From NCBI RefSeq assembly GCF_900474185.1, contig NZ_UCNW01000008.1, positions 1-64,000 on the forward strand: 64,000 bases of DNA, in the 5' to 3' direction. The notes beneath the pieces are model-generated. The model did no database searches and was not told the origin of the DNA. It was given only the letters and a program-made list of their open reading frames with translations. This document shows, piece by piece, positions 14,922-25,175 of this stretch. The position numbers and the translations under genes were made by a program. The DNA comes from Synechococcus sp. UW69 (GTDB lineage Bacteria; Cyanobacteriota; Cyanobacteriia; PCC-6307; Cyanobiaceae). Within the stretch, counting starts at the first letter, position 1, and every line of letters begins with the position of its first letter.

Positions 14922-17900
14922 AGCTGCCCCGTTCAATCTTGGCTTCGCTGCTGTTCACCAGCCGTTGCAGCAGCTGCAACTGTTCAGCAGTTGCGGTACC
15001 CCAAAGGCCTCGATTTGAGGCTTCCAAAAGTCGTTCCGCCATATCCCTAAGCACCCAGGGATTGCTGGTGCCTAGGAACTCCTGGATCCTGGGCTGGTTC
15101 AACCACTGGTCACAGAGTGCTCCGTAACACCAATCGGGTACACGATCGGTGGAGGCGTCATAGGCGAACAGGTAATCAAGACTGGCCCCCATTTCGAAGG
15201 CCCCCTTGTAGCCGTGTTGCATCATTCCCTCGATCCAGCGGGGATTGAGCATCCGGCTGCGAATCACCTTGTCGATTTCCTTCTCGAGATGGTGCATCCG
15301 AGGCCGTTCATGGCGTGAGTGGTCCCCAAACCACAGCTGCGGACGCGCCCCGGACACCTCTTCCACGGCTGCACTCAGCCCACCCTGGAACTGGTAATAG
15401 TCGTCTGAATCGAGCAGATCATGCTCGCGGTTGTCCTGGTTGTGCAGAACCACCTGCACCCTGCCCAGTGCCTGCTCGAGTCCGGAGCGATCAAGGCTGG
15501 GAGCGTCGGAGCCGTCATAGGACCACTGACTCCAGCTGAGGAAAGCCTGCGCGAGGTCCGAGCGTGACTCCCAGCTGCCACTGTCGATCAGGGCCTGAAG
15601 ACCGGCTCCATAGGCTCCTGGGGCTGATCCATAGATGCGGCCCTGGGGTCCCCCTTCACGGGTCAGACCCGCCAGAGGATTGACTGAGTCCGGTTCATCG
15701 AGCACTGCGACCATCGACTGGGCTTGATGCACCCAGCCCACCAACTGGGGAAAGGCATCGCGGAACAGTCCAGAGATGCGCAGCACAACATCCACTCGCG
15801 GTCGACCCAGCAATCGAGCCGGAATGACCTCGAGATCCACCAACCGCCGGGTGGGGCCATCCCAGACCGGCCGAACACCGATCAGGGCCAGCAGTTGGGC
15901 GATGTCTTCTCCGCCATTGCGCATCGTGGCAGTTCCCCAGACCGATAAAGCCATATGGCGCAATGGCTCCCCTTGCTCCAGCAGATGAAGGTCCAGCAGC
16001 TGCTCCGCTGACCGACGCCCGAGATCCCAGGCCGCTTCCGTGGGCAAACCCCGTAGGTCGACCGAATAAAAATTTCGGCCCGTGGGAAGCACATCGGGAC
16101 GTCCACGACTCGGAGCTCCTGAGGGTCCTGCTGCAATGCGCTGGCCTTGAATGCCCCGCAAGAAGGCCGATTTTTCGGCGCCGGCACAACCGTTCAAGCG
16201 GGGCCAGAGCTCGTTGCGGAGGTTGAACAGGCAGCGATCATCCGGGTCCCAGTTCTTGAAGGGTTCGGCCAGCCCGTCGCTTCGTTCTCCGTGGACAACC
16301 TGTCGAATCAACAGAAGCGCCTGCTGCTCAAGCCAGTCACAGCCATCTCCGACCCGACGGCAATCCGAGCCGCCCAGCCTGCTTAGCCGGTTCTGGTCCG
16401 TCTCAGACAGCCGCTCACCTTCATCCTGTTGCCAGGGGTCGAACGCCAGGCTCGCTTGCTGGGCCATGGCCTGAAGCAACCCTGGCTGACCTTGCCGGGG
16501 CGGTCGGGCGAGTGCGATCAGCAGTTCATCGGCGGCGGCGGCAGAAGGAGCGACGCCGAACCGATGCAGCCCGGTGCGGATCTGCGATTCCTTCAGTTCG
16601 CAGAGATAGGTCTCTGCCTGATCCAGGCAGGTCTCAAGGAGTTCCGGTTGACGTCGAAGCTCCTCCTCACTGGGAATTCCAGGCCAGTTGAGGGTCAGCA
16701 AGGTGGCATGAACCGACTGTTCCAGCACCCGCGCCCGTTCACCCCCGAGCTGACGAACCTCTACCAGTTCATCGAGAAGCCCTTCTAAGCGCTGCAATGG
16801 TCCATGCAGACCTGCACGGCCGAGAGGAGGTGTGAGGTGGTCCAGAACGACGGCGTGTCCACGTCGTTTGGCCTGGGAGCCTTCTCCGGGGTCGTTGACG
16901 ATGAAGGGATAGAGGTGGGGGATGGAACCGAGGGCCAGGTCGGGGCCGCAGTTCTCGCTCAGTCCCACCGATTTGCCCGGCAACCATTCAGAACTGCCGT
17001 GTTTTCCCACATGCAACATCACCTGCGTCTGATGCACCTTGCGTAGCCAGAGGTATTGGGCCAGATAACGGTGCGGTGGTGGAAGATCTGGTGAATGAAG
17101 ATCAACGATCTGATCAGCGTCGTAACCACGATCCGGTTGGATCAACACCAGCACGTGACCGAAGCGCAGCCCGTGAATCGCAAAACCCTTGCTTCCGTCC
17201 AGATCGCAGGCGCTCTCCGGCGGGCCCCAACGGGACGCGATCAAGCGTCGTGCCGGCTCAGGAATTGTGCTCCACCAGTCCAAATAGATGGCAAGGGGAA
17301 GATGATCCAGTGGCGGTCGGTTCTGTCCCTCCGGTGCATTGGTCCGTCCGGCCAGCAGCTGTTGCATCAAGGCATCCCCCGTGCTTGGCAAAGACTCCGT
17401 CCCGAGGCCATAGCCCGCTTCCGCTAGCCAGGTGAGCATCCGCCACGTGCTGTCAGGAGTGTCGAGACCGACGCCATTGGCAACACGGCCATCCCGGACG
17501 GGATAGTTGGCCAGAACCATGGCGATACGACGGTCAGCGCATGGCGTCTGGCGCAGCTCGATCCAGCGGCGGCTGTGCTCTGCAAGCCATCCAATCCCCC
17601 TTGAATCCGGCTCTAGGGAGGGAATGGCTGTGGCTAGAGGTCCGGTGGCCTTCCGGTGGTCACGAAAAGCGCACGGGCGCGTGGTGATCCGCGCATCCAG
17701 TTCCGGCATCACAACCTGCAGCGAAAGATCCATCGGATTGAGCCCTTGGCTGCTCTCCAGCCACTGGGCGCGGCTGCGGCTGCTGCTGAGCAGCTGCAAC
17801 ACCGGTCGATCCAGGCGATCCCACAGCGGACTGCCCAAGCCGGCTTGTTCCGCCTGGACCGAGGCAAAAGACGTGCCTGAGATGACGAGCTCTGCCCGTT

Positions 17901-18639
17901 GCTGCAGGAGCAGGTCATGCACTCCGGCCTGGACTGCGGGGTCTCGCAAGCTGCTGACCCAGAGCAGACAGGGTCGCAGTCCCTGCCTCCGCAGGGCTTC
18001 ATTCAAGGCATCCGCCAGGGCGAGATCACCTGCTTGAAACTGGGCTCGGTAGAGCACCACTCCCACCGTGGCCCCGGATTCATCCCGCCAGTCCCAGGGC
18101 ATGGGGTCCGGGCATGGCACCACCGCAATGCTCTTTGGGGACGGTGGGCTGCCGTCAAGCAGGGCCTCGAGGCATCGCAGCAGTTGGCCCATGTTCTCGA
18201 TACCTCCCTCCCGCAGTAGTGCCGACAGCTGATCAGCTAGTTCAGGGCTGCAGGAGCCAAGTCCATGGAGTTCGTTGGTCTGGTCGGCGGTTCCGGCCAG
18301 GACGATCAATTCCCGGTGCGGTGCATCACTGCACCATCGCTGCAGCTGCTCGAACCCGTAGCTCCAGTGCCCACGGCTTCCCAGCAGTCGAACCACGATC
18401 AACTGAGCAGCCTGGGCGGTGGTGTTGAGGTAGTGGTCCAGCTGAGCTGGGTGTTCGAGACAACTCAGGGGCAACGCGCGGATCCGCTCGTTCCAGGCCG
18501 GGATGAGTGGAAGGCAGGCGTCGAGGCAACTGATATCTGTGCCGGCGCTGGTCAAGAACAGCACATCTGCGCCTGGCTGCTCGACGAGCACCACGTCTTC
18601 GGGTGGGTCCAGACCCGGACAGGTGGCAAGACGATGCAT
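14911..18639 (-). CDS. cobN: aerobic cobaltochelatase large subunit
   Basis: Inserts cobalt into hydrogenobyrinate diamide in cobalamin synthesis, working with CobS/CobT-like AAA partners (ChlI/ChlD proteins may stand in for these in cyanobacteria). 1242 residues, near normal CobN length. CobN/BchH family segments: VMLHVGKHGSSEWLPGKSVGLS, FIVNDPGEGSQAKRRGHAVVLDHLTPP, LPTGRNFYSVDLRG and YGSAPGAYGAGLQ. CobN is favoured over ChlH by sequence type and the nearby metH and cobU. ATG at 18639; 65 bases upstream lies the divergent ilvE start. Overlaps the convergent hypothetical by 11 bases. Confidence 0.93.
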   Translation of the reverse strand: MHRLATCPGLDPPEDVVLVEQPGADVLFLTSAGTDISCLDACLPLIPAWNERIRALPLSCLEHPAQLDHYLNTTAQAAQLIVVRLLGSRGHWSYGFEQLQRWCSDAPHRELIVLAGTADQTNELHGLGSCSPELADQLSALLREGGIENMGQLLRCLEALLDGSPPSPKSIAVVPCPDPMPWDWRDESGATVGVVLYRAQFQAGDLALADALNEALRRQGLRPCLLWVSSLRDPAVQAGVHDLLLQQRAELVISGTSFASVQAEQAGLGSPLWDRLDRPVLQLLSSSRSRAQWLESSQGLNPMDLSLQVVMPELDARITTRPCAFRDHRKATGPLATAIPSLEPDSRGIGWLAEHSRRWIELRQTPCADRRIAMVLANYPVRDGRVANGVGLDTPDSTWRMLTWLAEAGYGLGTESLPSTGDALMQQLLAGRTNAPEGQNRPPLDHLPLAIYLDWWSTIPEPARRLIASRWGPPESACDLDGSKGFAIHGLRFGHVLVLIQPDRGYDADQIVDLHSPDLPPPHRYLAQYLWLRKVHQTQVMLHVGKHGSSEWLPGKSVGLSENCGPDLALGSIPHLYPFIVNDPGEGSQAKRRGHAVVLDHLTPPLGRAGLHGPLQRLEGLLDELVEVRQLGGERARVLEQSVHATLLTLNWPGIPSEEELRRQPELLETCLDQAETYLCELKESQIRTGLHRFGVAPSAAAADELLIALARPPRQGQPGLLQAMAQQASLAFDPWQQDEGERLSETDQNRLSRLGGSDCRRVGDGCDWLEQQALLLIRQVVHGERSDGLAEPFKNWDPDDRCLFNLRNELWPRLNGCAGAEKSAFLRGIQGQRIAAGPSGAPSRGRPDVLPTGRNFYSVDLRGLPTEAAWDLGRRSAEQLLDLHLLEQGEPLRHMALSVWGTATMRNGGEDIAQLLALIGVRPVWDGPTRRLVDLEVIPARLLGRPRVDVVLRISGLFRDAFPQLVGWVHQAQSMVAVLDEPDSVNPLAGLTREGGPQGRIYGSAPGAYGAGLQALIDSGSWESRSDLAQAFLSWSQWSYDGSDAPSLDRSGLEQALGRVQVVLHNQDNREHDLLDSDDYYQFQGGLSAAVEEVSGARPQLWFGDHSRHERPRMHHLEKEIDKVIRSRMLNPRWIEGMMQHGYKGAFEMGASLDYLFAYDASTDRVPDWCYGALCDQWLNQPRIQEFLGTSNPWVLRDMAERLLEASNRGLWGTATAEQLQLLQRLVNSSEAKIERGSSIC

Positions 18640-18704
18640 GGCTCCATTCTCCGTCTCGTGGTGCCCGGTGGTGAGAAGATTCAGCGATCGGATTCATCAA
18701 GGTG

Positions 18705-19619
18705 ATGCATCAGTTCCTGCCCTATGCCTGGTTCCAGGGCCAGTGCGTTCCCTTCGAGGAGGCCAGGATCTCCATCGCCACCCACGCCCTGCACTACGGC
18801 ACCGGAGCGTTCGGCGGGATGCGGGCCATTCCCGATCCGCAGAACAGCGACACGATGCTGTTGTTTCGCGCTGATCGGCATGCACGCCGCTTGAGCCAGA
18901 GCGCCAGGTTGCTGCTGACTGATCTGAGTGAGGAGACAATCCTCTCCGCACTCACCGCAATGCTGAGGGCCAACAAGCCTGACCAGCCGATCTATCTGAG
19001 GCCCTTCGTTTACACCAGTGATCTGGGCATCGCTCCGCGACTGCACAACATTGAGACCGATTTCCTGATCTACGGACTCCCCCTGGGGGATTACCTCTCC
19101 CCGGAAGGGGTGAGCTGCAGGATCAGCAGCTGGACCCGCCAGGAGGATCGCTCGCTGCCGTTGCGCGGCAAAATCTCCGGCGCTTACATCACCAGTTCGC
19201 TAGCCAAGACGGAAGCCGTACAGAGCGGTTTCGACGAGGCCCTGCTGCTGAACAGCCGCGGCAAGATCAGCGAAGCCAGCGGCATGAATCTTTTCCTGGT
19301 GCGCGATGGCCAACTGATTACGCCTGGGGTCGATCAGGACATCCTCGAGGGGATCACCCGCGCCAGCGTGATTGAGCTGGCGAAAGCGATGGAGATCCCT
19401 GTGATCGAGCGGCCAGTCGACAAAACCGAGTTGTTCATCGCCGATGAAGTGTTTCTGTCAGGCACGGCCGCCAAGGTGACGCCGATTCGGCAGATCGAAT
19501 CCACGGTTCTGAACGCCGAGCGTCCCGTGATGAATGCTTTGAAGACCAAGCTTGTGGCCATCACCGAAGGTCGGGACCCCGCCTATGAGCACTGGGTGAC
19601 CCGTATTCCGATCGCCTGA
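18705..19619 (+). CDS. ilvE: branched-chain amino acid aminotransferase
   Basis: PLP enzyme for the final step of Leu, Ile and Val synthesis (class IV aminotransferase). 304 residues. Seen: [17 protein letters not shown] near 26-42, the catalytic lysine in [12 protein letters not shown] near 159, [13 protein letters not shown] near 205, and the phosphate-binding [15 protein letters not shown] near 225. ATG at 18705 follows a GTG three bases before it. Divergent from cobN with a short shared control region of about 65 bases; metH starts 43 bases after the stop. Confidence 0.95.
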   Translation: MHQFLPYAWFQGQCVPFEEARISIATHALHYGTGAFGGMRAIPDPQNSDTMLLFRADRHARRLSQSARLLLTDLSEETILSALTAMLRANKPDQPIYLRPFVYTSDLGIAPRLHNIETDFLIYGLPLGDYLSPEGVSCRISSWTRQEDRSLPLRGKISGAYITSSLAKTEAVQSGFDEALLLNSRGKISEASGMNLFLVRDGQLITPGVDQDILEGITRASVIELAKAMEIPVIERPVDKTELFIADEVFLSGTAAKVTPIRQIESTVLNAERPVMNALKTKLVAITEGRDPAYEHWVTRIPIA

Positions 19620-19662
19620 AGTTCGTCCTGAGCTTTTCCTAGGATTAGCTGTCTTCCCGGGA

Positions 19663-22600
19663 GTGAACGGAATGGTGGTGGCGCATGCAACCCGGCAACT
19701 CACCACCTCCCGCTTCCTGGACCATCTGCACGGTCCCGACAGGCCTGTTCTGGTGTTCGACGGTGCAACAGGCACCAGCCTTCAGGACCTTGGTCTCACG
19801 GCTGACGATTTCGGTGGGCCAGAACTGGAGGGTTGCAATGAAAACCTCGCCGTCACCAAACCGGACGCGGTTAAGGCTGTGCACCGCAAGTTCCTGGAGG
19901 TGGGCTGCGATGTCATCGAGACCGACACCTTTGGTGCGGCATCCATCGTTCTGGCGGAGTACGGCCTTGAGGACAAGGCCTTTGAGCTGAACAAACGGGC
20001 GGCGGAGCTGGCCCGGGAGATCGCCGATGAATTCAGCACCTCTGACAAACCCCGATTTGTGGCTGGGTCCATGGGACCAACCACCAAGCTGCCCACCCTG
20101 GGCCACATCGACTTCGACACGATGCGGGCCTCGTTCCGCGAGCAAGCCGAGGGCCTGATTGCCGGCAACGTCGACCTGTTCATTGTTGAGACGTGTCAAG
20201 ACGTGCTGCAGATCAAGGCAGCTCTGCAGGGCATTGAAGAGGCATTTGAGGCCACCGGTGAGCGGCGGGCGCTGATGGTGTCGGTGACCATGGAAACCAC
20301 TGGGACCATGCTCGTCGGCACGGACATCGCAGCGGTGGTGTCGATCCTGGAGCCCTTCCCAATCGACATCCTCGGTCTGAACTGCGCCACCGGGCCCGAG
20401 CAGATGAAGGAGCACATTCGCTACCTCTCGGAGCATTCCCCCTTCACCGTCAGCTGTATTCCCAATGCTGGTCTTCCGGAAAACATCGGTGGTGTGGCTC
20501 ATTACCGCCTGACCCCGGTGGAGTTGAAGATGCAGTTGATGCACTTCGTTGAAGATCTCGGGGTGCAGGTGATCGGTGGCTGCTGCGGCACCACTCCCGC
20601 CCACATCGGCAGCCTGGCAGAACTTGCTCAGGAGCTCAAGCCAGCGGAACGCCCATCCCGCTGGCACTGCGCCACGGCTGAGGACGTTCGCCCCAGCCTC
20701 AACTATGAACCGGCCGCATCATCGATTTACGGCGTCACGCCGTATTACCAGGACAACTCTTTTCTGATCATTGGCGAACGGCTCAATGCCAGCGGCAGCC
20801 GCAAGGTGCGTGAACTGCTTGCGGAGGAGGACTGGGACGGTTTGGTGTCGGTGGCCCGCGGCCAGGTGAAGGAGAACGCCCACGTGCTCGATGTCAACGT
20901 CGACTACGTCGGTCGCGATGGCGAACGGGACATGCATGCGCTGGTGAGTCGTCTGGTCACCAACGTCAACCTTCCCCTGATGCTCGACTCCACTGAGTGG
21001 CAGAAGATGGAGGCTGGCCTGAAGGTGGCTGGTGGTAAATGCATCCTCAATTCCACCAACTACGAAGACGGCGATGAGCGCTTCTTCAAGGTGCTTGAAC
21101 TGGCCCGGCGCTACGGCGCTGCCGTGGTCGTCGGCACGATCGATGAAGACGGAATGGCCAGAACGGCTGAGAAGAAGTTCGCGATCGCCCAACGGGCCTA
21201 TCGCGACGCCCTTGAATTCGGCATTCCGGCCCACGAGATCTTCTACGACCCTCTGGCGCTGCCCATCTCCACTGGCATTGAGGAAGATCGCCTGAATGCC
21301 CGGGCGACCGTCGATTCCATTCGAATGATCCGGGAGAACCTCCCAGGCGTTCACGTGGTGCTGGGAGTCAGCAATGTGAGTTTCGGCCTGTCACCGGCGG
21401 CACGGATCACCCTCAACTCGGTGTTCCTGCACGACTGCTGCCAAGCCGGCATGGATGCGGCCATCGTCAGCCCCGCCAAGATTCTTCCGCTGATCAAGAT
21501 CAGCGAAGACCACCAGAAAGTCTGTCGTGATCTGATCAACGACAACCGGCGCTTTGACGAAGGCATCTGCGTTTACGACCCGCTCACCGAGCTCACCACG
21601 CTGTTTGAAGGCGTCAGCACCAAAGAAGCCCGGGCGTCAGGCCCCTCATTGGCGGATCTCCCAATCGAGGAACGGCTGAAGCAACACATCATTGATGGGG
21701 AACGCATCGGCCTGGAACCGTCTCTCAATGAGGCGCTGCAGACCTATCCCCCCCTGCAGATCATCAACACCTTCCTGCTTGATGGCATGAAGGTGGTGGG
21801 TGAGCTGTTTGGCAGTGGCCAGATGCAGCTTCCCTTCGTGCTGCAAAGCGCCGAGACGATGAAATCCGCAGTGGCTCATCTGGAGCCGTACATGGAGCAG
21901 ATCGAAGGGGAGAGCACCAGCAAGGGCAAGTTTCTGATCGCCACGGTGAAAGGCGATGTGCACGACATCGGCAAGAACCTTGTCGACATCATCCTCACCA
22001 ACAACGGCTATGAGGTGATCAACCTGGGGATCAAGCAGAGCTGTGAAGCCATCGTTGAAGCCCAGCGCGAGCACCAGGCCGATTGCATCGCTATGAGCGG
22101 ACTGCTGGTGAAGTCCACGGCCTTCATGAAGGACAACCTCCAGGCCTTCAATGATGCAGAAATCGATGTTCCTGTGATCCTTGGCGGTGCGGCGCTGACG
22201 CCACGCTTTGTTCAGAAGGATTGCCGCGAGGTTTACGACGGCAAGGTGATCTACGGACGAGATGCCTTCGCTGATCTGCGCTTTATGGACGCGTTGATGG
22301 ATGCCAAGCGGAACGACAACTGGACCAACTCCAAGGGATTCCTGGCAGACGCACCTCAGGGCGTTGGCTTGGATGAAGAATCGAAACTCTCTGAGGAGGC
22401 TGTCGAGGCTTCCGCCTCCGCTACGGATGCTCCAGCAGCGGATTTGCCTCCCGTCACCTCAGATCGATCTGAGGCTGTCCCCGCTGAAGACGCACCGAAG
22501 CCGCCCTTCCTGGGGTCTGCTGTGATCACCGAAGACGACATCGACATTGCCGAGGTCTTTGACTACCTCGACCGCAATGCCCTGTTCGCCGGTCAGTGGA

Positions 22601-23298
22601 TGCTTCGCAAAACGAAGGAGCAGAGCCGGGACGATTACGAGGCGATGCTGGCTGAGAAGGCGGAGCCGGTGTTGCAGGAGTGGATGCAGCGCTGCATCGA
22701 CGAGTCACTCTTGACCCCGCGGGCGGTTTACGGCTACTTCCCTGTGGGGCGCGATGGGAACAGCCTCAGGGTGTTCGATGCCGATGGCACGAGGGAATTA
22801 GGCCGATTTGATCTGCCCCGTCAACGGTCCGGCAACCGCTACTGCATCGCCGATTTCTTCAATGATCTGGATTCTGATGGACGCCCCACCGACGTGCTGC
22901 CCATGCAGGCCGTGACCATGGGACAGAAGGCGTCAGTTGTGGCGCAGGACTTGTTCAAGGGCGATCGCTACAGCGACTACCTGTACTTCCATGGTCTTGC
23001 CGTTCAGATGGCTGAGGCGATGGCGGAGTGGGTGCACGCGCGGATGCGTGCGGAACTCGGCTTTGCTGATCCCGACGGCATGGTGCTGCGGGATGTTCTG
23101 GCTCAGCGTTATCGCGGAAGTCGCTACTCCTTCGGATATCCCGCATGCCCCAATGTGGCCGATTCCAGGCAACAGTTGGAGTGGCTTGATGCCGAACGGA
23201 TCGGCCTCACGATGGACGCCAGCGATCAGCTCGAACCGGAGCAGAGCACAACAGCACTCGTAGCTCTTCATTCGCAAGCTCGGTACTTCAGCGCCTGA
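19663..23298 (+). CDS. metH: B12-dependent methionine synthase
   Basis: Methylates homocysteine with 5-methyltetrahydrofolate through cobalamin. 1211 residues in standard order: homocysteine-binding barrel (zinc cysteines in LNCATGPE and GGCCGTTP), folate-binding barrel ([16 protein letters not shown] onward), cobalamin cap and Rossmann domain ([12 protein letters not shown] with the axial histidine; [10 protein letters not shown]), and the SAM activation domain ([11 protein letters not shown]). An Ala/Pro/Asp/Glu-rich linker of roughly 60 residues separates the B12 and activation domains. GTG at 19663, or ATG nine bases later. Only 43 bases follow ilvE and I see no cobalamin riboswitch there. 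Confidence 0.97.
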   Translation: MNGMVVAHATRQLTTSRFLDHLHGPDRPVLVFDGATGTSLQDLGLTADDFGGPELEGCNENLAVTKPDAVKAVHRKFLEVGCDVIETDTFGAASIVLAEYGLEDKAFELNKRAAELAREIADEFSTSDKPRFVAGSMGPTTKLPTLGHIDFDTMRASFREQAEGLIAGNVDLFIVETCQDVLQIKAALQGIEEAFEATGERRALMVSVTMETTGTMLVGTDIAAVVSILEPFPIDILGLNCATGPEQMKEHIRYLSEHSPFTVSCIPNAGLPENIGGVAHYRLTPVELKMQLMHFVEDLGVQVIGGCCGTTPAHIGSLAELAQELKPAERPSRWHCATAEDVRPSLNYEPAASSIYGVTPYYQDNSFLIIGERLNASGSRKVRELLAEEDWDGLVSVARGQVKENAHVLDVNVDYVGRDGERDMHALVSRLVTNVNLPLMLDSTEWQKMEAGLKVAGGKCILNSTNYEDGDERFFKVLELARRYGAAVVVGTIDEDGMARTAEKKFAIAQRAYRDALEFGIPAHEIFYDPLALPISTGIEEDRLNARATVDSIRMIRENLPGVHVVLGVSNVSFGLSPAARITLNSVFLHDCCQAGMDAAIVSPAKILPLIKISEDHQKVCRDLINDNRRFDEGICVYDPLTELTTLFEGVSTKEARASGPSLADLPIEERLKQHIIDGERIGLEPSLNEALQTYPPLQIINTFLLDGMKVVGELFGSGQMQLPFVLQSAETMKSAVAHLEPYMEQIEGESTSKGKFLIATVKGDVHDIGKNLVDIILTNNGYEVINLGIKQSCEAIVEAQREHQADCIAMSGLLVKSTAFMKDNLQAFNDAEIDVPVILGGAALTPRFVQKDCREVYDGKVIYGRDAFADLRFMDALMDAKRNDNWTNSKGFLADAPQGVGLDEESKLSEEAVEASASATDAPAADLPPVTSDRSEAVPAEDAPKPPFLGSAVITEDDIDIAEVFDYLDRNALFAGQWMLRKTKEQSRDDYEAMLAEKAEPVLQEWMQRCIDESLLTPRAVYGYFPVGRDGNSLRVFDADGTRELGRFDLPRQRSGNRYCIADFFNDLDSDGRPTDVLPMQAVTMGQKASVVAQDLFKGDRYSDYLYFHGLAVQMAEAMAEWVHARMRAELGFADPDGMVLRDVLAQRYRGSRYSFGYPACPNVADSRQQLEWLDAERIGLTMDASDQLEPEQSTTALVALHSQARYFSA

Positions 23299-23344
23299 GC
23301 CAAGCAGGACGTCCCATAACCTGAGGCGCCCTGTTCTGTTCACC

Positions 23345-23617
23345 ATGGCCATTGCCGGACCTGATGGTGTTGATGCCGCCATCAAGGCGGGTGTTGATCT
23401 GGATGGAAGTCCAATTCCCGAAGCAATGCTCGCTCTCTACAACCAGGTGATGGATCTTGAGAGTCAGCGTGCTCGTAGTGGTGTTGTTAAGTCGATGCGC
23501 AACCGGGTGGTCAAGACCGGAGCCAAGCATTTCGACCAGGAGACTCTGAATCAGAGGCTGCAGGAGGCCGGATGGGAGGGTCTGAAGGACAAAGAGATCG
23601 CCTTCTTCTACGGATGA
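23345..23617 (+). CDS. small conserved cyanobacterial protein
   Basis: 90 soluble residues: GPDGVDAAIKAGVDLDGSPIP start, a helical middle (ALYNQVMDLESQRARSGVVKSMRNRVVK) and a short FDQETLNQRLQEAGWEGLKDKEIAFFYG end. The aromatic, ordered C-terminus and lack of low-complexity suggest a genuine folded protein; I recall similar proteins in marine picocyanobacteria but no function. ATG at 23345 lies 46 bases after metH. A hairpin between its stop and the next convergent gene may end transcription. Confidence 0.75.
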   Translation: MAIAGPDGVDAAIKAGVDLDGSPIPEAMLALYNQVMDLESQRARSGVVKSMRNRVVKTGAKHFDQETLNQRLQEAGWEGLKDKEIAFFYG

Positions 23618-23621
23618 TTCC

Positions 23622-23658
23622 GGACTGATAGAGAGACTGCCTCTGCCTGACTCAGTCC
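23622..23658. terminator. possible weak shared hairpin
   Basis: GGACTGA (23622-23628) is complementary to TCAGTCC (23652-23658). It lies between two convergent stop codons and includes the stop of the minus-strand gene, but no T-run follows on either strand, so intrinsic termination is doubtful. Confidence 0.3.
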
Positions 23659-23882
23659 TGGCAGAGCTTCTCCATGGTGTCGATCACCTCCTGCTGAAAC
23701 GACTCCAGGGCGCTGGACTCACTCAGGTCAAGGCCTTCCCCTGCGGCGTTCTGGGCCAGGTCCTGGAAATGAAAAGCTCCCTCTCCATTGGCAAGGAACT
23801 CGATCGGTGAGCTTTCGCCGCTCTCGCGAAATGCATCGCAGAGCGCCAGAAACGCAGCGTCTTCAGTGAACTCCCAATCCAT
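23652..23882 (-). CDS. small acidic conserved hypothetical protein
   Basis: 76 residues, strongly acidic, beginning MDWEFTEDAAFLALCDAFRESGES and ending TMEKLCQD. Likely a small alpha-helical protein; one cysteine near each end. I recall no named family. Convergent with the 90-residue protein gene and divergent from the DUF2237 gene. ATG at 23882 has no competing start nearby. Confidence 0.65.
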   Translation of the reverse strand: MDWEFTEDAAFLALCDAFRESGESSPIEFLANGEGAFHFQDLAQNAAGEGLDLSESSALESFQQEVIDTMEKLCQD

Positions 23883-23993
23883 CGAGTGGACATGACTGAA
23901 TGACCTTTAACCCGCTCCCCCAGGGGTTCGTCAACCGTCTGGAGTGAAAATGTGCCAGTCCTTGGGCAGACTCCCCTTCTCTCCAGCAGTCAG

Positions 23994-24389
23994 ATGTCCA
24001 GCAATAGCCCCGAATTTTCACCGGCCAGCAACGTTCTCGGGGAACCGCTTCAGAGTTGCAGTTGCGAGCCGATGACGGGCTGGTATCGCAATGGTCTCTG
24101 CCAAACCGATCCAACGGATCACGGCCAGCACAGCATCTGCTGTGTGATGACCGAACAGTTTCTTCGTTACAGCAAGGCCCAGGGCAATGACCTGATGACC
24201 CCAGTGCCAGCGTTTCAATTCCCCGGGTTGAAACCTGGGGATCACTGGTGTGTTTGTGCACCGCGATGGAAACAGGCCTATGAAGACGGCGTTGCGCCCC
24301 TTGTCCGGTTAGAGGCGACAGAAGACACAGCTCTGAACGTGGTCAGCCTCGAGCAGCTGAAGCAACACGCTCACCAGTCGATCGACTGA
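23994..24389 (+). CDS. DUF2237 family protein
   Basis: 131 residues. The pattern SNVLGEPLQSC, EPMTGWYRNGLC, GQHSICCVMTEQFL, FPGLKPGDHWCVCAPRWKQAYEDGVAP and VRLEATEDTAL matches the DUF2237 family, widespread in bacteria and with conserved cysteines; role unknown. ATG at 23994 gives the normal length; a GTG at 23952 would add 14 residues outside the family. The 3' end overlaps the convergent SDR gene by 19 bases. Confidence 0.85.
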   Translation: MSSNSPEFSPASNVLGEPLQSCSCEPMTGWYRNGLCQTDPTDHGQHSICCVMTEQFLRYSKAQGNDLMTPVPAFQFPGLKPGDHWCVCAPRWKQAYEDGVAPLVRLEATEDTALNVVSLEQLKQHAHQSID

Positions 24390-25099
24390 CCATCCCAAGC
24401 GAGAAAGCTTCCTGACTTGGCTGGGGTCTGTTGAAGCAGCACCTCGACCAACTGCCGGGCAGCTCGCTCGGGTTTGAACAACTTCTCGGGGGCGACAAAG
24501 CTCTGGAACGGACGAGACAACGCTGTGTCCGTTGTGCCCGGATGCAACAGGCTGACTGTGGCCAGGGGCCAGCGGCGGGACCATTCAATGCTCAGAGAGC
24601 GCAGAAGCTGGTTCTGCGCCGCTTTAGCAGCCCTATAGCCGTACCAGCCGCCACTGCGGTTATCACCAATGCTGCCCACCCGGGCACTCAGGCTGGCGAA
24701 ATGGAATGGTTGATCCCGCTCCAGTAGAGGTTCAATCGCTTTGGCCAGGAGGATCGGAGCAATGGCATTGATTCCGAATTGCTGCTCCAACTGGAAGCGG
24801 ACGACCTGTTGAAGACGTTTTTCTGGATGAAGCTCAGGTCCGTGCAGACGGCCGGCGCAGTTGAAGACCAACCTCAGGGGCAGCGTCTGTGTACGCAGCG
24901 TTGCGGCCAGACCGTCCAGATCGCTGTCGTTCTCGATGTCCAAACGCAGCGAGCAGGCTGATGGCCCATGACGTCCAGCCGTCAGAACCTTGAGGCCAGG
25001 ACAGGACCGCCTCAGTTCCGCCGCGACCGCCGAACCGATGCCACCAGGACCGACCACCAAGGCCAGGCCAACCCAATCGGTCGAGGACGCTTCGACCAT
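24371..25099 (-). CDS. short-chain dehydrogenase/reductase
   Basis: 242 residues with an SDR Rossmann fold. N-terminal NAD(P) motif VVGPGGIGSAVA, NCAG near residue 90, catalytic serine within HFASLSARVG and the YxxxK pair in YGYRAAK near 160. The first glycine motif lacks the usual TGxxxGIG form but keeps the GGIG part. Substrate unknown; resembles the CsgA/YciK-like branch found next to unrelated genes in many bacteria. ATG at 25099; convergent with DUF2237 and divergent from the SpoIID gene. Confidence 0.88.
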   Translation of the reverse strand: MVEASSTDWVGLALVVGPGGIGSAVAAELRRSCPGLKVLTAGRHGPSACSLRLDIENDSDLDGLAATLRTQTLPLRLVFNCAGRLHGPELHPEKRLQQVVRFQLEQQFGINAIAPILLAKAIEPLLERDQPFHFASLSARVGSIGDNRSGGWYGYRAAKAAQNQLLRSLSIEWSRRWPLATVSLLHPGTTDTALSRPFQSFVAPEKLFKPERAARQLVEVLLQQTPAKSGSFLAWDGQSIDW

Positions 25100-25175
25100 G
25101 TGATCTTGCTGCGGAGAGGAGTCCGTCTAACGGAAATCGGGCATCATCGGCTGCAAGCTCCGTCGAGCACCTTTG

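Noticed and set aside
19620-19662. Cobalamin riboswitch upstream of metH
   Set aside because: Only 43 bases separate ilvE and metH, too short for the known class.
6943-22975. HIP1 octamer (GCGATCGC) enrichment as in many freshwater cyanobacteria
   Set aside because: I noticed only three (near 6945, 21183 and 22963), about what is expected by chance for this base composition and length.
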